From NCBI RefSeq assembly GCF_048268525.1, contig NZ_JBLWVH010000006.1:62001-126000 (forward strand): a stretch of 64,000 bases of DNA, read 5' to 3'. Below, piece after piece: positions 1 through 7,528 of the stretch. The notes beneath the pieces are model-generated. The model made no database searches, was not told the DNA's origin, and saw only the letters and a program-made list of their open reading frames with translations. Position 1 is the first letter of the stretch, and every line of letters begins with the position of its first letter. The DNA is from Maricaulis sp048268525. Its GTDB lineage: Bacteria; Pseudomonadota; Alphaproteobacteria; Caulobacterales; Maricaulaceae. The position numbers and the translations under genes are program-made.

Positions 1-80
1 TAGCCGTGCGCATCATCGCCCTCGGGGAAACCGGCCTTGGGGTTGCGGCCGAGCCGCAGGACCACACGTGTCAGACTCAT
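1..80 (-). CDS. Uncharacterised protein, N-terminal fragment (runs off window)
   Basis: Only the first 26 codons are inside the window. The product starts MSLTRVVLRLGRNP and continues AGFPEGDDAHG. An ATG at 80 is preceded on the minus strand by a good GAGGGAG ribosome binding site at 88-94. The pattern of a short beta strand followed by RNP and FPEGD resembles small uncharacterised alphaproteobacterial proteins, but too little is present to name a function. It is transcribed away from the HD hydrolase gene to its right. Confidence 0.6.
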   Translation of the reverse strand, partial: MSLTRVVLRLGRNPKAGFPEGDDAHG

Positions 81-245
81 GTTTTATCTCCCTCATTTTG
101 ATAGGGACATTTCGCGCCCTATTTACGCCCGGGTCAATCAAAAGCGGTGCGGCATGGCGGCACAGCAGCTGTGAACAAGGCGATGGCGGGATTGGTCCCG
201 GCGGCGCTTCTCTGCTATCTCCCCTGCCCGCAAGATGCTGACGAG

Positions 246-884
246 ATGGATGACATGCCCGCTGCTGCCAAGACGACCAAAGCCAAAGAAGCCCCGCGTG
301 CCTGGCAGCGGATGATTTCCGGACGGCGACTGGACCTGCTGGATCCGTCGCCGTTTGACGTCGAGATCGAGGACATTGCCCACGGCCTGGCGCGGGTGGC
401 GCGCTGGAACGGGCAGACCGCCGGCGATCACGCCTTCTCGGTCGCCGAGCACTCGGTGGTGGTGCTGGAGATTCTCGAATTTCTCTATCCCGGCATCGAG
501 GACAAATGGCGCGTCGCGGCCCTGCTGCATGATGCTTCGGAATACGTCATCGGTGACATGATCAGCCCGTTCAAGGCGGCGCTGGGCGTCAATTACCGCG
601 AGTTCGAGGACCGGCTCGAGGCGGCGATCCAGCTGCGCTTCGGCCTGCCGGCGAAACTGCCGGCCGAGGTCAAACGCAAGATCAAGCGGGCCGATGTGAT
701 CTGTGCCTATTTCGAGGCCACCCAGATCGCCGGTTTCAGCCATGGCGAATCCGTGAAATTCTTCGGTCGTCCCCCGGCCGGACTGGAGATCGCCATCAAG
801 CCGCTGCCCGTCAAACAGGCCCAGATCCTGTTCCTGGATCGCTTCGAGACCGTGTTGGCGGCCTTCGAGGCTGGCCGGAAGTGA
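246..884 (+). CDS. HD-domain hydrolase (YfbR-like family)
   Basis: About 212 residues. Metal-binding HD-superfamily features are visible: HAFSVAEHS near residues 62-70 and LLHDASEY near 93-100 (H95-D96), followed by GDMISPFK. This order matches the HD hydrolases related to the YfbR 5'-nucleotidase, so a nucleotide phosphohydrolase role is likely but the substrate is unknown. The frame is open further upstream to 147, but that extension is not protein-like, so the ATG at 246 or 255 is preferred. The stop codon overlaps the GTG start of the NadQ-like gene (GTGA at 881-884), so the two are translationally coupled and a role in nucleotide or NAD turnover is plausible. Confidence 0.8.
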   Translation: MDDMPAAAKTTKAKEAPRAWQRMISGRRLDLLDPSPFDVEIEDIAHGLARVARWNGQTAGDHAFSVAEHSVVVLEILEFLYPGIEDKWRVAALLHDASEYVIGDMISPFKAALGVNYREFEDRLEAAIQLRFGLPAKLPAEVKRKIKRADVICAYFEATQIAGFSHGESVKFFGRPPAGLEIAIKPLPVKQAQILFLDRFETVLAAFEAGRK

Positions 885-1849
885 CAACAGGCCTCGCCCT
901 CTCCGTCGGCCTCAATGCGGTCATCCTGGCGGTCGATGGTGATGTGCCGCAAGTCCTGATCGTACCGCAGCCGGGCGGCGGTGAAGCCCTGCCCTTCGGT
1001 CCCTTCGACCCGACCGAGCACCGCACGCTTGAGATCGGGCTGAGGCGCTGGGTCGACGAGCAGGCCCGCTTCCAGCTCGGCTATGTCGAACAGCTCTACA
1101 CGTTCGGCGATCGTGGGCGCGAGGCGCCGGTCGCGGCGATGACCGGCTCGGAAGACGACCGCATCATCTCGATCGGCTATCTGGCGCTGACGCCCAATGT
1201 CTCCGATCCGCCCGAAGGCGGCGGCCAGTGGCGGGGCTGGTATCGCTTCTTCCCGTGGGAAGACTGGCGCGACGGTCGTCCCGACATCATCGACAGCCAG
1301 ATCCTGCCGCGCCTGTCGGCCTGGGCGGACGAAGCTGGCGGACCGGGTCGCCGCGCCTCCTGTCATGACCGGATCAAACAGTGTTTCGGCCTCAATCCCG
1401 GCGGCTGGCAGGAAGGCCGGGCGCTGGATCGCTATGAACTGCTCTACGAAGCCGGCCTGGTCGAGGAAGCAGCCCGTGACGGCCAGACCGAGCCGAATCT
1501 GGTGGCGCCGGGCCTGGGACAGGCGATGGCGTCGGACCATCGCCGCATCCTGGCCACCGCCATTTCCCGCCTGCGCGGCAAGATCAAATACCGCCCGGTG
1601 GTGTTCGAGCTGATGGACGAAGTCTTCACCCTGTCGGCGCTGCAACAGGTGGTCGAAGCGGTCGTCGGCTATCGCCTGCACAAGCAGAATTTCCGCCGCG
1701 CCCTGGACCGCACCGGTTTCGTTGATGGCACCGGCAAGGTGGAAAGCGCCACCGGTGGCCGGCCAGCCGAGCTGTTCCGCTATCGCCGCGAAGCGCTCGC
1801 CGGCCTGCCCTCGCTGGGCCTGTCGACGCCGCGCTTGCGTGACGGCTGA
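881..1849 (+). CDS. nadQ: NadQ-type transcriptional regulator (Nudix-like sensor plus winged helix)
   Basis: 322 residues, GTG start. The N-terminal 150 or so residues have a Nudix-like fold (LNAVILAVDG, then QVLIVPQP), but the Nudix box region around PFDPTEHRTLEIGLRRW lacks the catalytic glutamates, suggesting a ligand sensor, not an enzyme. The C-terminal part (KQNFRRALDRTGFV followed by GRPAELFRYR) is the winged-helix DNA-binding region of the NrtR/NadQ group. In Rhizobiales NadQ represses nadABC; here nadABC lies 1.2 kb downstream behind three identical dyads. Regulation of nadABC is therefore inferred from family and position. It overlaps the HD hydrolase gene by 4 bases and ends 6 bases before the pseudouridine synthase gene. 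Confidence 0.82.
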   Translation: MTTGLALSVGLNAVILAVDGDVPQVLIVPQPGGGEALPFGPFDPTEHRTLEIGLRRWVDEQARFQLGYVEQLYTFGDRGREAPVAAMTGSEDDRIISIGYLALTPNVSDPPEGGGQWRGWYRFFPWEDWRDGRPDIIDSQILPRLSAWADEAGGPGRRASCHDRIKQCFGLNPGGWQEGRALDRYELLYEAGLVEEAARDGQTEPNLVAPGLGQAMASDHRRILATAISRLRGKIKYRPVVFELMDEVFTLSALQQVVEAVVGYRLHKQNFRRALDRTGFVDGTGKVESATGGRPAELFRYRREALAGLPSLGLSTPRLRDG

Positions 1850-1855
1850 GCGACC

Positions 1856-2542
1856 ATGCCGGGCCGCGACACACATAACGCCGCGCTGCGTCCCTTTGAG
1901 TACACACCGCCGCCCGTCGGGCCGTTGCCGGTCCTCCATCGCGACGACCACATCCTGGTCATCGACAAGCCGTCCGGCCTGCTCACCGTGCCCGGCAACC
2001 GGCCGGAACGGGCGGATTGTCTGGAGGCGCGGGCCCGGGACGACTTCCCGACAGCTCGCATCATCCACCGGCTCGACATGGACACATCCGGCGTCATCGT
2101 GCTGGCGCTGACGGCGCACGCCCAGGCGCATATCGGCAAACAGTTCGAAAAACGGATGACGTCCAAATCCTATATCGCGATCGTCCAGGGTGAGATGGCC
2201 GGGACCACCGGGCGCGTTGACCAGCCCATCATCACCGACTGGCCCAACCGTCCACGCCAGATGATCTGTCATGAGCGGGGCCGCAATGCCGTGACCGACT
2301 GGGAGGTTCTGGAGATCACCGACGGTGTCACCCGGGTCCGCCTCAGCCCGCTGACCGGACGCAGTCACCAGCTGCGCGTCCACATGCTGCATCTGGGCCA
2401 TCCAATCCTGGGCGACAATCTCTACGCGCCACCCGAGGCACTGGCCGCCAGCGACCGCCTGTGCCTGCACGCGCAGCAACTGGGATTTCGCCATCCCGAT
2501 GGCGGTGCCCCGGTCAGCTTTGACAGCCCGGCGCCCTTCTGA
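1856..2542 (+). CDS. rluA: RluA-family pseudouridine synthase
   Basis: 228 residues, close to the 219 of E. coli RluA. The signature HRLDMDTSG occurs at residues 71-79, with D74 the expected catalytic aspartate, and GRSHQLRVHM further on is the second family motif. There is no N-terminal S4 domain, which fits the RluA (23S rRNA/tRNA) subgroup and not RluC/D. The exact target uridine cannot be read from sequence. It follows the nadQ-like gene by 6 bases and is probably cotranscribed with it. Confidence 0.82.
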   Translation: MPGRDTHNAALRPFEYTPPPVGPLPVLHRDDHILVIDKPSGLLTVPGNRPERADCLEARARDDFPTARIIHRLDMDTSGVIVLALTAHAQAHIGKQFEKRMTSKSYIAIVQGEMAGTTGRVDQPIITDWPNRPRQMICHERGRNAVTDWEVLEITDGVTRVRLSPLTGRSHQLRVHMLHLGHPILGDNLYAPPEALAASDRLCLHAQQLGFRHPDGGAPVSFDSPAPF

Positions 2543-2624
2543 TCCCCAGACCCGATATTGCCGGAATGATTGCGCTGTTGTATTTGACCATCACAGATTG
2601 GTTATCGTGTTGTTGGGGGACAAC

Positions 2625-2876
2625 GTGTCCGAGCGTTTGAGTTTTTCCGATTTTGCGCGCGCAGGCTGCTTGTGCACCGCGGTCGCGCTCGCCCTCCTGG
2701 CCATCAAATACTCGATCTTCGGATGGATGGGAGCGGCGGCGGCCCTCCTTCTCATGGTGGCCTTGTTCTGTGCCGGCCAGCGGCGCGTCCGTTGGCGCCT
2801 GATTGTTCCGGCCCTTGCCCTTGGCGCAGTTGGCTATAGCGCGGCGTCGGCAACCGTTTCCACCAGCTTGCTCTGA
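2625..2876 (+). CDS. Small predicted membrane protein
   Basis: 83 residues from a GTG start at 2625, chosen because TGGGGGAC lies just upstream and because residues before it look non-coding. Two to three hydrophobic segments are visible (around CLCTAVALALLAIKYSIFG, AAAALLLMVALFCAG and LIVPALALGAVGYSA), separated by a basic QRRVRW stretch, so it should be an inner-membrane protein. No family is recognised. It sits between rluA and the nadA operators, on the same strand; whether it belongs to the upstream transcript is not clear. Confidence 0.5.
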   Translation: MSERLSFSDFARAGCLCTAVALALLAIKYSIFGWMGAAAALLLMVALFCAGQRRVRWRLIVPALALGAVGYSAASATVSTSLL

Positions 2877-2889
2877 GACCTTGCGCAAT

Positions 2890-2902
2890 GCTCACTGTGA
2901 GC
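2890..2902. promoter_or_regulatory. Putative NadQ operator, copy 1
   Basis: GCTC-ACTGT-GAGC. The dyad extends to ATGCTCAC-T-GTGAGCAT (2888-2904), a perfect 8-bp inverted repeat. It is the first of three copies of GCTC-N5-GAGC within 120 bp upstream of nadA. Assignment to NadQ is inferred from the nearby regulator gene. Confidence 0.65.
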
Positions 2903-2923
2903 ATATATCTGCGTCACGGTTAA

Positions 2924-2936
2924 GCTCATTTCGAGC
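2924..2936. promoter_or_regulatory. Putative NadQ operator, copy 2
   Basis: GCTC-ATTTC-GAGC, with A/T-rich flanks TTAA and ATAA. It starts 34 bp after copy 1, about three helical turns, so two dimers could bind on the same face of the DNA. Confidence 0.65.
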
Positions 2937-2996
2937 ATAAGCCGCGTTTGCAGGTGATGGCCCTCCAGCCATCGCCTCTTTTCAGACCCTGGATAT

Positions 2997-3009
2997 GCTC
3001 GATTTGAGC
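2997..3009. promoter_or_regulatory. Putative NadQ operator, copy 3
   Basis: GCTC-GATTT-GAGC, extended to TGCTC/GAGCA. It lies 73 bp after copy 2, about seven turns, and ends 15 bases before the nadA start, immediately before the GTGAGGG ribosome binding site. Binding here would block transcription or translation initiation directly. Confidence 0.65.
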
Positions 3010-3024
3010 AAAAGTGAGGGAAAA

Positions 3025-4134
3025 ATGGACCGGATGAACTTTGACGGCACGCTTGTGGCCTTTGATCAGGATCGGCCCGAACTGGCGTATACCGATGAGG
3101 TAAAAGCCGCGACGGACCATCTCTACGAGAAGGTCAGCCATGTCGTGACGCCGATGGAGTGGCCGGCCAAGGCCCCGCTCATCCACGCCATCAACCAGAT
3201 GAAAAAGGAAAAGAACGCGGTCATCCTGGCGCACAACTACATGACAGCGGATATATTCCACTGCGTCGGCGATCTGATGGGCGACAGCCTCGCCCTCGCC
3301 CGCATGGCGGCAGAAAGCGAAGCCGATATCATCGTCCAGGCCGGCGTCCACTTCATGGCCGAAACCGCCAAGGTCCTGGCCCCGGAAAAGACCGTCCTCA
3401 TCCCCGATACCCGCGCCGGCTGCTCGCTGGCGAGTTCGATCACGGGCGAGGATGTGCGCCGCATCAAGGCCGCCTATCCCGGCGTGCCGGTCGTCACCTA
3501 TGTTAACACGTCCGCCGATGTGAAAGCCGAGTGCGATATCTGCTGCACCAGCTCCAACGCCGTCCAGGTGGTCGAGAGCCTGGGCAGTGACACCGTCATC
3601 CTCCTGCCCGACCAGTATCTGGCCAAGAATGTCGCTGCCCAGACCGATATCCGGATCCTGACCTGGGCCGGCGCCTGCGAAGTGCATGAGAAGTTCACGG
3701 CGCAGGACATCGAGGACCTGCGCGATGCGCATCCCGGCGTGGTCATCATCACCCACCCGGAAAGCCCGCTGGAGGTTGTCCAGGCAGCCGATTTCGCCGG
3801 TTCGACTGCCGCCATGGCCGACTGGGCCAAGGGGTCGGGCGCCAAGAAGGCCGTCCTCCTCACCGAATGCTCGATGAGCGACAATGTCGCCGCCGATGTC
3901 CCCGAGGTCGAATTCATCCGCCCGTGCAATCTCTGCCCGCACATGAAGCGGATCACGCTGGAAAACATCTATGACTGCTTGCGTCTGGAACAGCATGAAG
4001 TCACCGTCCCCGACGCCGTCATCGAAGGCGCCCGCGCCTCCGTCCAGGCCATGCTCGACCTGCCTAAGCCGGCCAAGCCAGCCAGCTTTGACCCGACCAA
4101 GCCGGAAAAGCGTGTGGATCTGGTGGCGATTTAG
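3025..4134 (+). CDS. nadA: Quinolinate synthase A
   Basis: 369 residues. NadA condenses iminoaspartate with dihydroxyacetone phosphate to quinolinate and needs a [4Fe-4S] cluster. The likely cluster ligands are C133 (RAGCSLA), C218 (GACEVHEK) and C304 in CNLCPHM. The MKRITLENI tail motif and the HNYM motif near the N-terminus are typical. The ATG at 3025 follows GTGAGGG; an upstream in-frame ATG at 2995 lies inside operator copy 3 and is unlikely to be used. The stop is 5 bases before nadB, so nadA-nadB-nadC form an operon for de novo NAD synthesis, probably repressed by the NadQ-like protein. Confidence 0.95.
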   Translation: MDRMNFDGTLVAFDQDRPELAYTDEVKAATDHLYEKVSHVVTPMEWPAKAPLIHAINQMKKEKNAVILAHNYMTADIFHCVGDLMGDSLALARMAAESEADIIVQAGVHFMAETAKVLAPEKTVLIPDTRAGCSLASSITGEDVRRIKAAYPGVPVVTYVNTSADVKAECDICCTSSNAVQVVESLGSDTVILLPDQYLAKNVAAQTDIRILTWAGACEVHEKFTAQDIEDLRDAHPGVVIITHPESPLEVVQAADFAGSTAAMADWAKGSGAKKAVLLTECSMSDNVAADVPEVEFIRPCNLCPHMKRITLENIYDCLRLEQHEVTVPDAVIEGARASVQAMLDLPKPAKPASFDPTKPEKRVDLVAI

Positions 4135-4139
4135 GAGCG

Positions 4140-5735
4140 ATGACCCATCCCACCCTCATCTGCGGCGCTGGCATTGCCGGGCTCTGGGCAGCTCTCAAGC
4201 TCGCGCCGCGACCGGTGGTCCTGCTGACCGGCGCACCGCTGGGTGAAGGCGCCGCGTCCGGTTGGGCGCAGGGCGGGGTGTCTGCGGCCCTGGCGGCGGA
4301 TGACAGTGCTGAGCTGCATGCGCGCGACACGGTCGCAGCGGGGGCCGGGCTGGTTGACCGCGAGGCCGCGCTCGCCCTGGCCGAAGGCGCGGCGGCGGAA
4401 GTTGCGGAACTGGCGGAACTTGGCGCGCCGTTTGAGCGCGAGGGCGCGGACTGGTCGCTGTCCCGCGAAGCGGCGCATTCGCGACCCCGGGTCGCCCGGG
4501 TGAAGGGCGATGGCGCCGGCGCGGCGATCATGGCGACGCTGATCGAGGCGGTTCGCGCCGCCGATCACATCGAGATCCGTGATGGCTGGAGAGCGGTCTC
4601 CCTGCTGGGTGACGCGAACGCCTGCAGGGGTGCCATTGCGCAAGGCCCGGATGGCCAGATTCAATCCATCGGGGCTGACACCACCCTGCTCGCCATGGGC
4701 GGGGCGGGCGGGCTGTTCGCGCTGACCACCACGCCGGCGATCGCGCAAGGCCAGGCCATGGCCATGGCGGCGCGGCTGGGCGCGGTGATCCGTGACCCGG
4801 AATTCGTGCAATTCCATCCAACGGCGCTCAATGCCGGCCTCGATCCGGCGCCCCTGTGCACCGAAGCCCTGCGCGGTGAAGGCGCGATCCTGGTCGACAA
4901 GACCGGTCACCGCTTCATGAAAGCCATCCACGACGATGCCGAACTGGCGCCACGCGATGTCGTCGCCCGCGCCGTGCATCGCCAGAACGCGTCGGGAAAA
5001 GGCGCCTTCCTCGATTGCCGCGAGGCGGTGGGCGAGGCCTTCCCGGCGCGCTTCCCGGCGGTCTTCGCCGCCTGCCAGCGCGCCGGGATTGATCCGCGTT
5101 TGGAGCCGATCCCGGTCGCCCCGACGGCGCATTATCACATGGGCGGTGTTGCCACCGATATAGACGGACAAACCTCAATCCCCGGCCTGTTCGCGATCGG
5201 CGAATGCGCCGCGACCGGCTTACATGGCGCCAATCGTCTGGCGTCAAACTCGTTGGCCGAAGGTCTGGTGTCAGCCGCGCGGTTTGCGCGTATTGCCCCT
5301 CCCCTGCCTGCGGTGGAGGTGGCGGGCGGCAGCCCGACGGAGGGGGGCTTGGCCATGGCGGACTCCCCCCCATCGACCTCGCTGCGCTCGCCCACTTCCC
5401 CCGCAAGCGGGGGAAGCTCCAGCTTGCCACCCCTCGCCCTGATGCGTCTGCGCCAGGCCATGTCGCGCCATTGCGGGGTGGAGCGTTGCGAAGCCGGATT
5501 GTCCGAGTTGGCGGCGCTGATCGATGCGATGCGGTCCGAGCATGGCGAGGCGGATGCGCTGATCGCGGCGCGCTTCATCGTGACGGGCGCACTGAACCGG
5601 CGTGAAAGCCGGGGTGGTCATTTCCGCAGTGATTGCCCACAAACACTCAAGGGGGCGCGCCACAGCGCGCTGCGCCTCAACGATCTTGCCGCACCGGAGC
5701 TGGCGCCTGCCGCGCTCACCGGCCCGGCCGAATAG
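4140..5735 (+). CDS. nadB: L-aspartate oxidase
   Basis: 531 residues. It oxidises aspartate to iminoaspartate for NadA, using FAD. Visible are the dinucleotide-binding motif GAGIAGLWAALKLA at the N-terminus, GWAQGGVSAAL, the active-site segment HYHMGGVATDIDG and the FAD-binding GECAATGLHGANRLASNS. After residue 386 about 40 residues rich in Pro, Ser and Gly (VAGGSPTEGG, SPPSTSLRSPTSPASGG) separate the FAD/capping part from the C-terminal helical domain. This stretch is encoded by a palindromic repeat (family C) and does not break the frame. The second gene of nadABC. Confidence 0.93.
   Translation: MTHPTLICGAGIAGLWAALKLAPRPVVLLTGAPLGEGAASGWAQGGVSAALAADDSAELHARDTVAAGAGLVDREAALALAEGAAAEVAELAELGAPFEREGADWSLSREAAHSRPRVARVKGDGAGAAIMATLIEAVRAADHIEIRDGWRAVSLLGDANACRGAIAQGPDGQIQSIGADTTLLAMGGAGGLFALTTTPAIAQGQAMAMAARLGAVIRDPEFVQFHPTALNAGLDPAPLCTEALRGEGAILVDKTGHRFMKAIHDDAELAPRDVVARAVHRQNASGKGAFLDCREAVGEAFPARFPAVFAACQRAGIDPRLEPIPVAPTAHYHMGGVATDIDGQTSIPGLFAIGECAATGLHGANRLASNSLAEGLVSAARFARIAPPLPAVEVAGGSPTEGGLAMADSPPSTSLRSPTSPASGGSSSLPPLALMRLRQAMSRHCGVERCEAGLSELAALIDAMRSEHGEADALIAARFIVTGALNRRESRGGHFRSDCPQTLKGARHSALRLNDLAAPELAPAALTGPAE
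5298..5416. repeat. Family C palindromic element, copy 1, inside nadB
   Basis: 119 bp with the organisation of the intergenic copy at 42551-42695. Shared blocks are a left CCTCCCC...GGAGGTGG arm, CGACGGAGGGG, CCCCATCGAC, CTCGCTGCGCTCG, and a right hairpin. Here the right hairpin is CTTCCCCCGC-AA-GCGGGGGAAG (5395-5416), a perfect 10-bp stem. The element lies wholly in the nadB reading frame and is translated through, giving residues of about 387-426. Confidence 0.8.
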
Positions 5736-5745
5736 GACGACCGAC

Positions 5746-6594
5746 ATGCCGATCATGCCCCTGCCCCGCCATGTGGTGAACGACGCCGTGGCCCGCGCTA
5801 TTGCCGAGGACCAGGGCGGTCGCGGTGATGTCACTTCGCTGGCCTGCATTCCGGCCAAGGCCGAGGCGAAATTCTACGTCAATGCGCGCGAGGCTGGCGT
5901 GGTCTGCGGCTTCCAGCCGGCGTTGGCGGCAATCTGGCAATGTGATCCCGAAGCCCTGGTCAGTCCGCAAATGGAAGACGGCGATACGGTGAAACCCGGC
6001 GATGTGCTGATCTCGGTGACCGGACGCGCCCGCGGCCTCTTGTCCGCCGAACGCATCCTGCTGAATTTCATGGGCCGGATGAGCGGGGTTGCGACCTTCA
6101 CGCGGGCTTATGTCGATGCGGTCAAGGGCACAGGCGCCCGGATCGCCCACACCCGCAAGACCACGCCCGGTTTCCGCGCCTTCGAGCTGCAGGCCGTCCA
6201 GGCTGGCGGCGGTGCGCTGCACCGGTTTGGCCTGGATGACGCCATCCTGATCAAGGACAATCATGTCGCCGTCTGTGGCGGCGTGCGTCAGGCGGTCGAG
6301 GCGGCCCGAACCAGCGCCGGTCACATGACGCGCATCGCCGTCGAAGTGGACCGGCTGGACCAGCTCGACGCCGCCATCGAAGCTGGCGCTGAAAGCGTGC
6401 TGCTCGACAATTTCTCTCTGGATGACCTGCGCGCCGCCGTCGCGGCTGCCAAGGGCAAGGTCACGCTGGAAGCCTCCGGCGGGGTCCATCTGGACACGGT
6501 GCGCGGCATAGCCGAAACCGGGGTCGACGTGATCTCGGTCGGGGCGCTGACCCATTCGGCCCCGAATTTCGACATAGGGCTCGACGAAGCCTAG
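5746..6594 (+). CDS. nadC: Nicotinate-nucleotide diphosphorylase (quinolinate phosphoribosyltransferase)
   Basis: 282 residues. It converts quinolinate and PRPP to nicotinate mononucleotide, the last step of the nadABC pathway. The family motif HTRKTTPGFRAFE is present, as are GGALHRFGLDDAILIKDNH and the C-terminal LEASGGVHLDTVRGIAETGVD barrel end. The length is standard. The ATG at 5746 is 10 bases after the nadB stop and behind AGGACGA; an ATG nine bases later is an alternative. Third gene of the operon. Confidence 0.94.
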   Translation: MPIMPLPRHVVNDAVARAIAEDQGGRGDVTSLACIPAKAEAKFYVNAREAGVVCGFQPALAAIWQCDPEALVSPQMEDGDTVKPGDVLISVTGRARGLLSAERILLNFMGRMSGVATFTRAYVDAVKGTGARIAHTRKTTPGFRAFELQAVQAGGGALHRFGLDDAILIKDNHVAVCGGVRQAVEAARTSAGHMTRIAVEVDRLDQLDAAIEAGAESVLLDNFSLDDLRAAVAAAKGKVTLEASGGVHLDTVRGIAETGVDVISVGALTHSAPNFDIGLDEA

Positions 6595-6631
6595 CCGGTG
6601 GCGCTGCCGCCATCTTGAGGGAGAAACAGGC

Positions 6632-7024
6632 ATGTTCAATCACATCATGGTCGGGGCGAGCGATATCGAGCGCTCGAAGCGCTTTTACGACGCCGTGCTC
6701 GGCGCATTGGGCGCTGGCGAGCCGGTCCGCAATGAGTCGCCGACCGGTCATGTCCGCTATTTCTACCTGCATGATGGTAATGCCTTTTGCATCACCCAGC
6801 CGATCAATGACGAACCGGCCACGGCCTCCAATGGCGCGACGATCGGCTTCAAATGCGCCTCGCCGGAACAAGTAGTCGAGTTTCACGACGTGGCCGTCGC
6901 CAATGGCGGCACCTCGGTCGAGGACGCGCCCGGGCCGCGCTCCAGCAATATGGGCACGCTGCACCTCTCCTACGTGCTTGACCCGGACGGCCACAAACTG
7001 TGCGGTATTCACCGTCCGGGCTGA
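6632..7024 (+). CDS. VOC-superfamily (glyoxalase/bleomycin resistance-like) protein
   Basis: 130 residues. The N-terminus MFNHIMVGASDIERSKRFYD and the C-terminal LSYVLDPDGHKLCGIH are typical of the vicinal oxygen chelate fold, with H4 and possibly a C-terminal acidic or His residue as metal ligands. The substrate is unknown. A clear GGGAGA ribosome binding site precedes the ATG. It follows nadC by 37 bases on the same strand and may be read through from the nad operon, but a functional link is not evident. Confidence 0.8.
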   Translation: MFNHIMVGASDIERSKRFYDAVLGALGAGEPVRNESPTGHVRYFYLHDGNAFCITQPINDEPATASNGATIGFKCASPEQVVEFHDVAVANGGTSVEDAPGPRSSNMGTLHLSYVLDPDGHKLCGIHRPG

Positions 7025-7167
7025 GGCGGCGCAGGGCGGGATCGGGCCTGGCAATGGCGCGTTCGGGAGACATCCTGCGCCCCAGCGATTTGCCCTGGTT
7101 GATCCGCTGTGACGCGGGTAAGCGCCCGGCGCCGCTTTTCAGGGCGCCTATCCCCCGCCCTACCCAC

Positions 7168-7283
7168 ACCATCCGTCATCCTGACGGACGTCAGGACCCA
7201 GTTTCGCAGGTCGGGTTTTGCCAGGCTTGGCAATGACTTCGCGTCGCAAACTGGGTCCCGATTGTCATCGGGATGACGGTGGT
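7168..7283. repeat. Family A palindromic element, diverged copy
   Basis: 116 bp. Outer arms ACCATCCGTCATCC / GGATGACGGTGGT and inner arms GGACCCAGTTT / AAACTGGGTCC reproduce the plan of the copies at 41.2, 44.6, 50.0 and 61.1 kb (GTCATCC ... GGGACC ... GGTCCC ... GGATGAC), but the sequence between them differs. Confidence 0.65.
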
Positions 7284-7341
7284 TCCGAGATTTCCAATAC
7301 CTTTGTCATCCCGTACACCCCGGCGCCACGCGCGGGGCCAT

Positions 7342-7471
7342 CCATAGATCGCTTGTCAGCCAGCAGGCCGTATCCGGGTCTTCAGCTCAAGGGTGAAACC
7401 GCGGAGCGGCGCCTGCAGCGCCCTTGACCTGAAGGCCCGGATACGGCGGTCTCTCGGCAAGCGGTTTATGG
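7342..7471. repeat. Family B palindromic element, copy 1
   Basis: 130 bp nested inverted repeat. Outer arms CCATAGATCGCTTG / CAAGCGGTTTATGG enclose a conserved GTCAGCCAGCAG and a 28-bp inner stem (7367-7394 with 7420-7447, 25 of 28 paired). A second copy is at 25476-25604, with paired base changes in the stem. Confidence 0.8.
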
Positions 7472-7528
7472 TGGGGTTTGCGCCTGCGCGCAGGGGATGA
7501 ACGGGATTAATTGCGTCAGCTCCGGCAT

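Larger units (their letters stand above)
7025..7528. other. Gene-free region containing two palindromic repeats
   Basis: About 500 bp between the VOC gene (plus) and a minus-strand gene. It contains a diverged family A element (7168-7283), a short family A-like remnant (CTTTGTCATCCCG at 7311-7323) and a complete family B element (7342-7471). No convincing ORF or RNA gene is seen in the rest. Confidence 0.6.

Noticed and set aside
707..2494. 595-residue minus-strand open frame across nadQ and rluA
   Set aside because: It is antisense to two well-supported genes, has no recognisable domain and arises from high GC at third codon positions.
2926..3996. Long minus-strand frame opposite nadA
   Set aside because: Antisense to nadA with no start site and no protein-like pattern.
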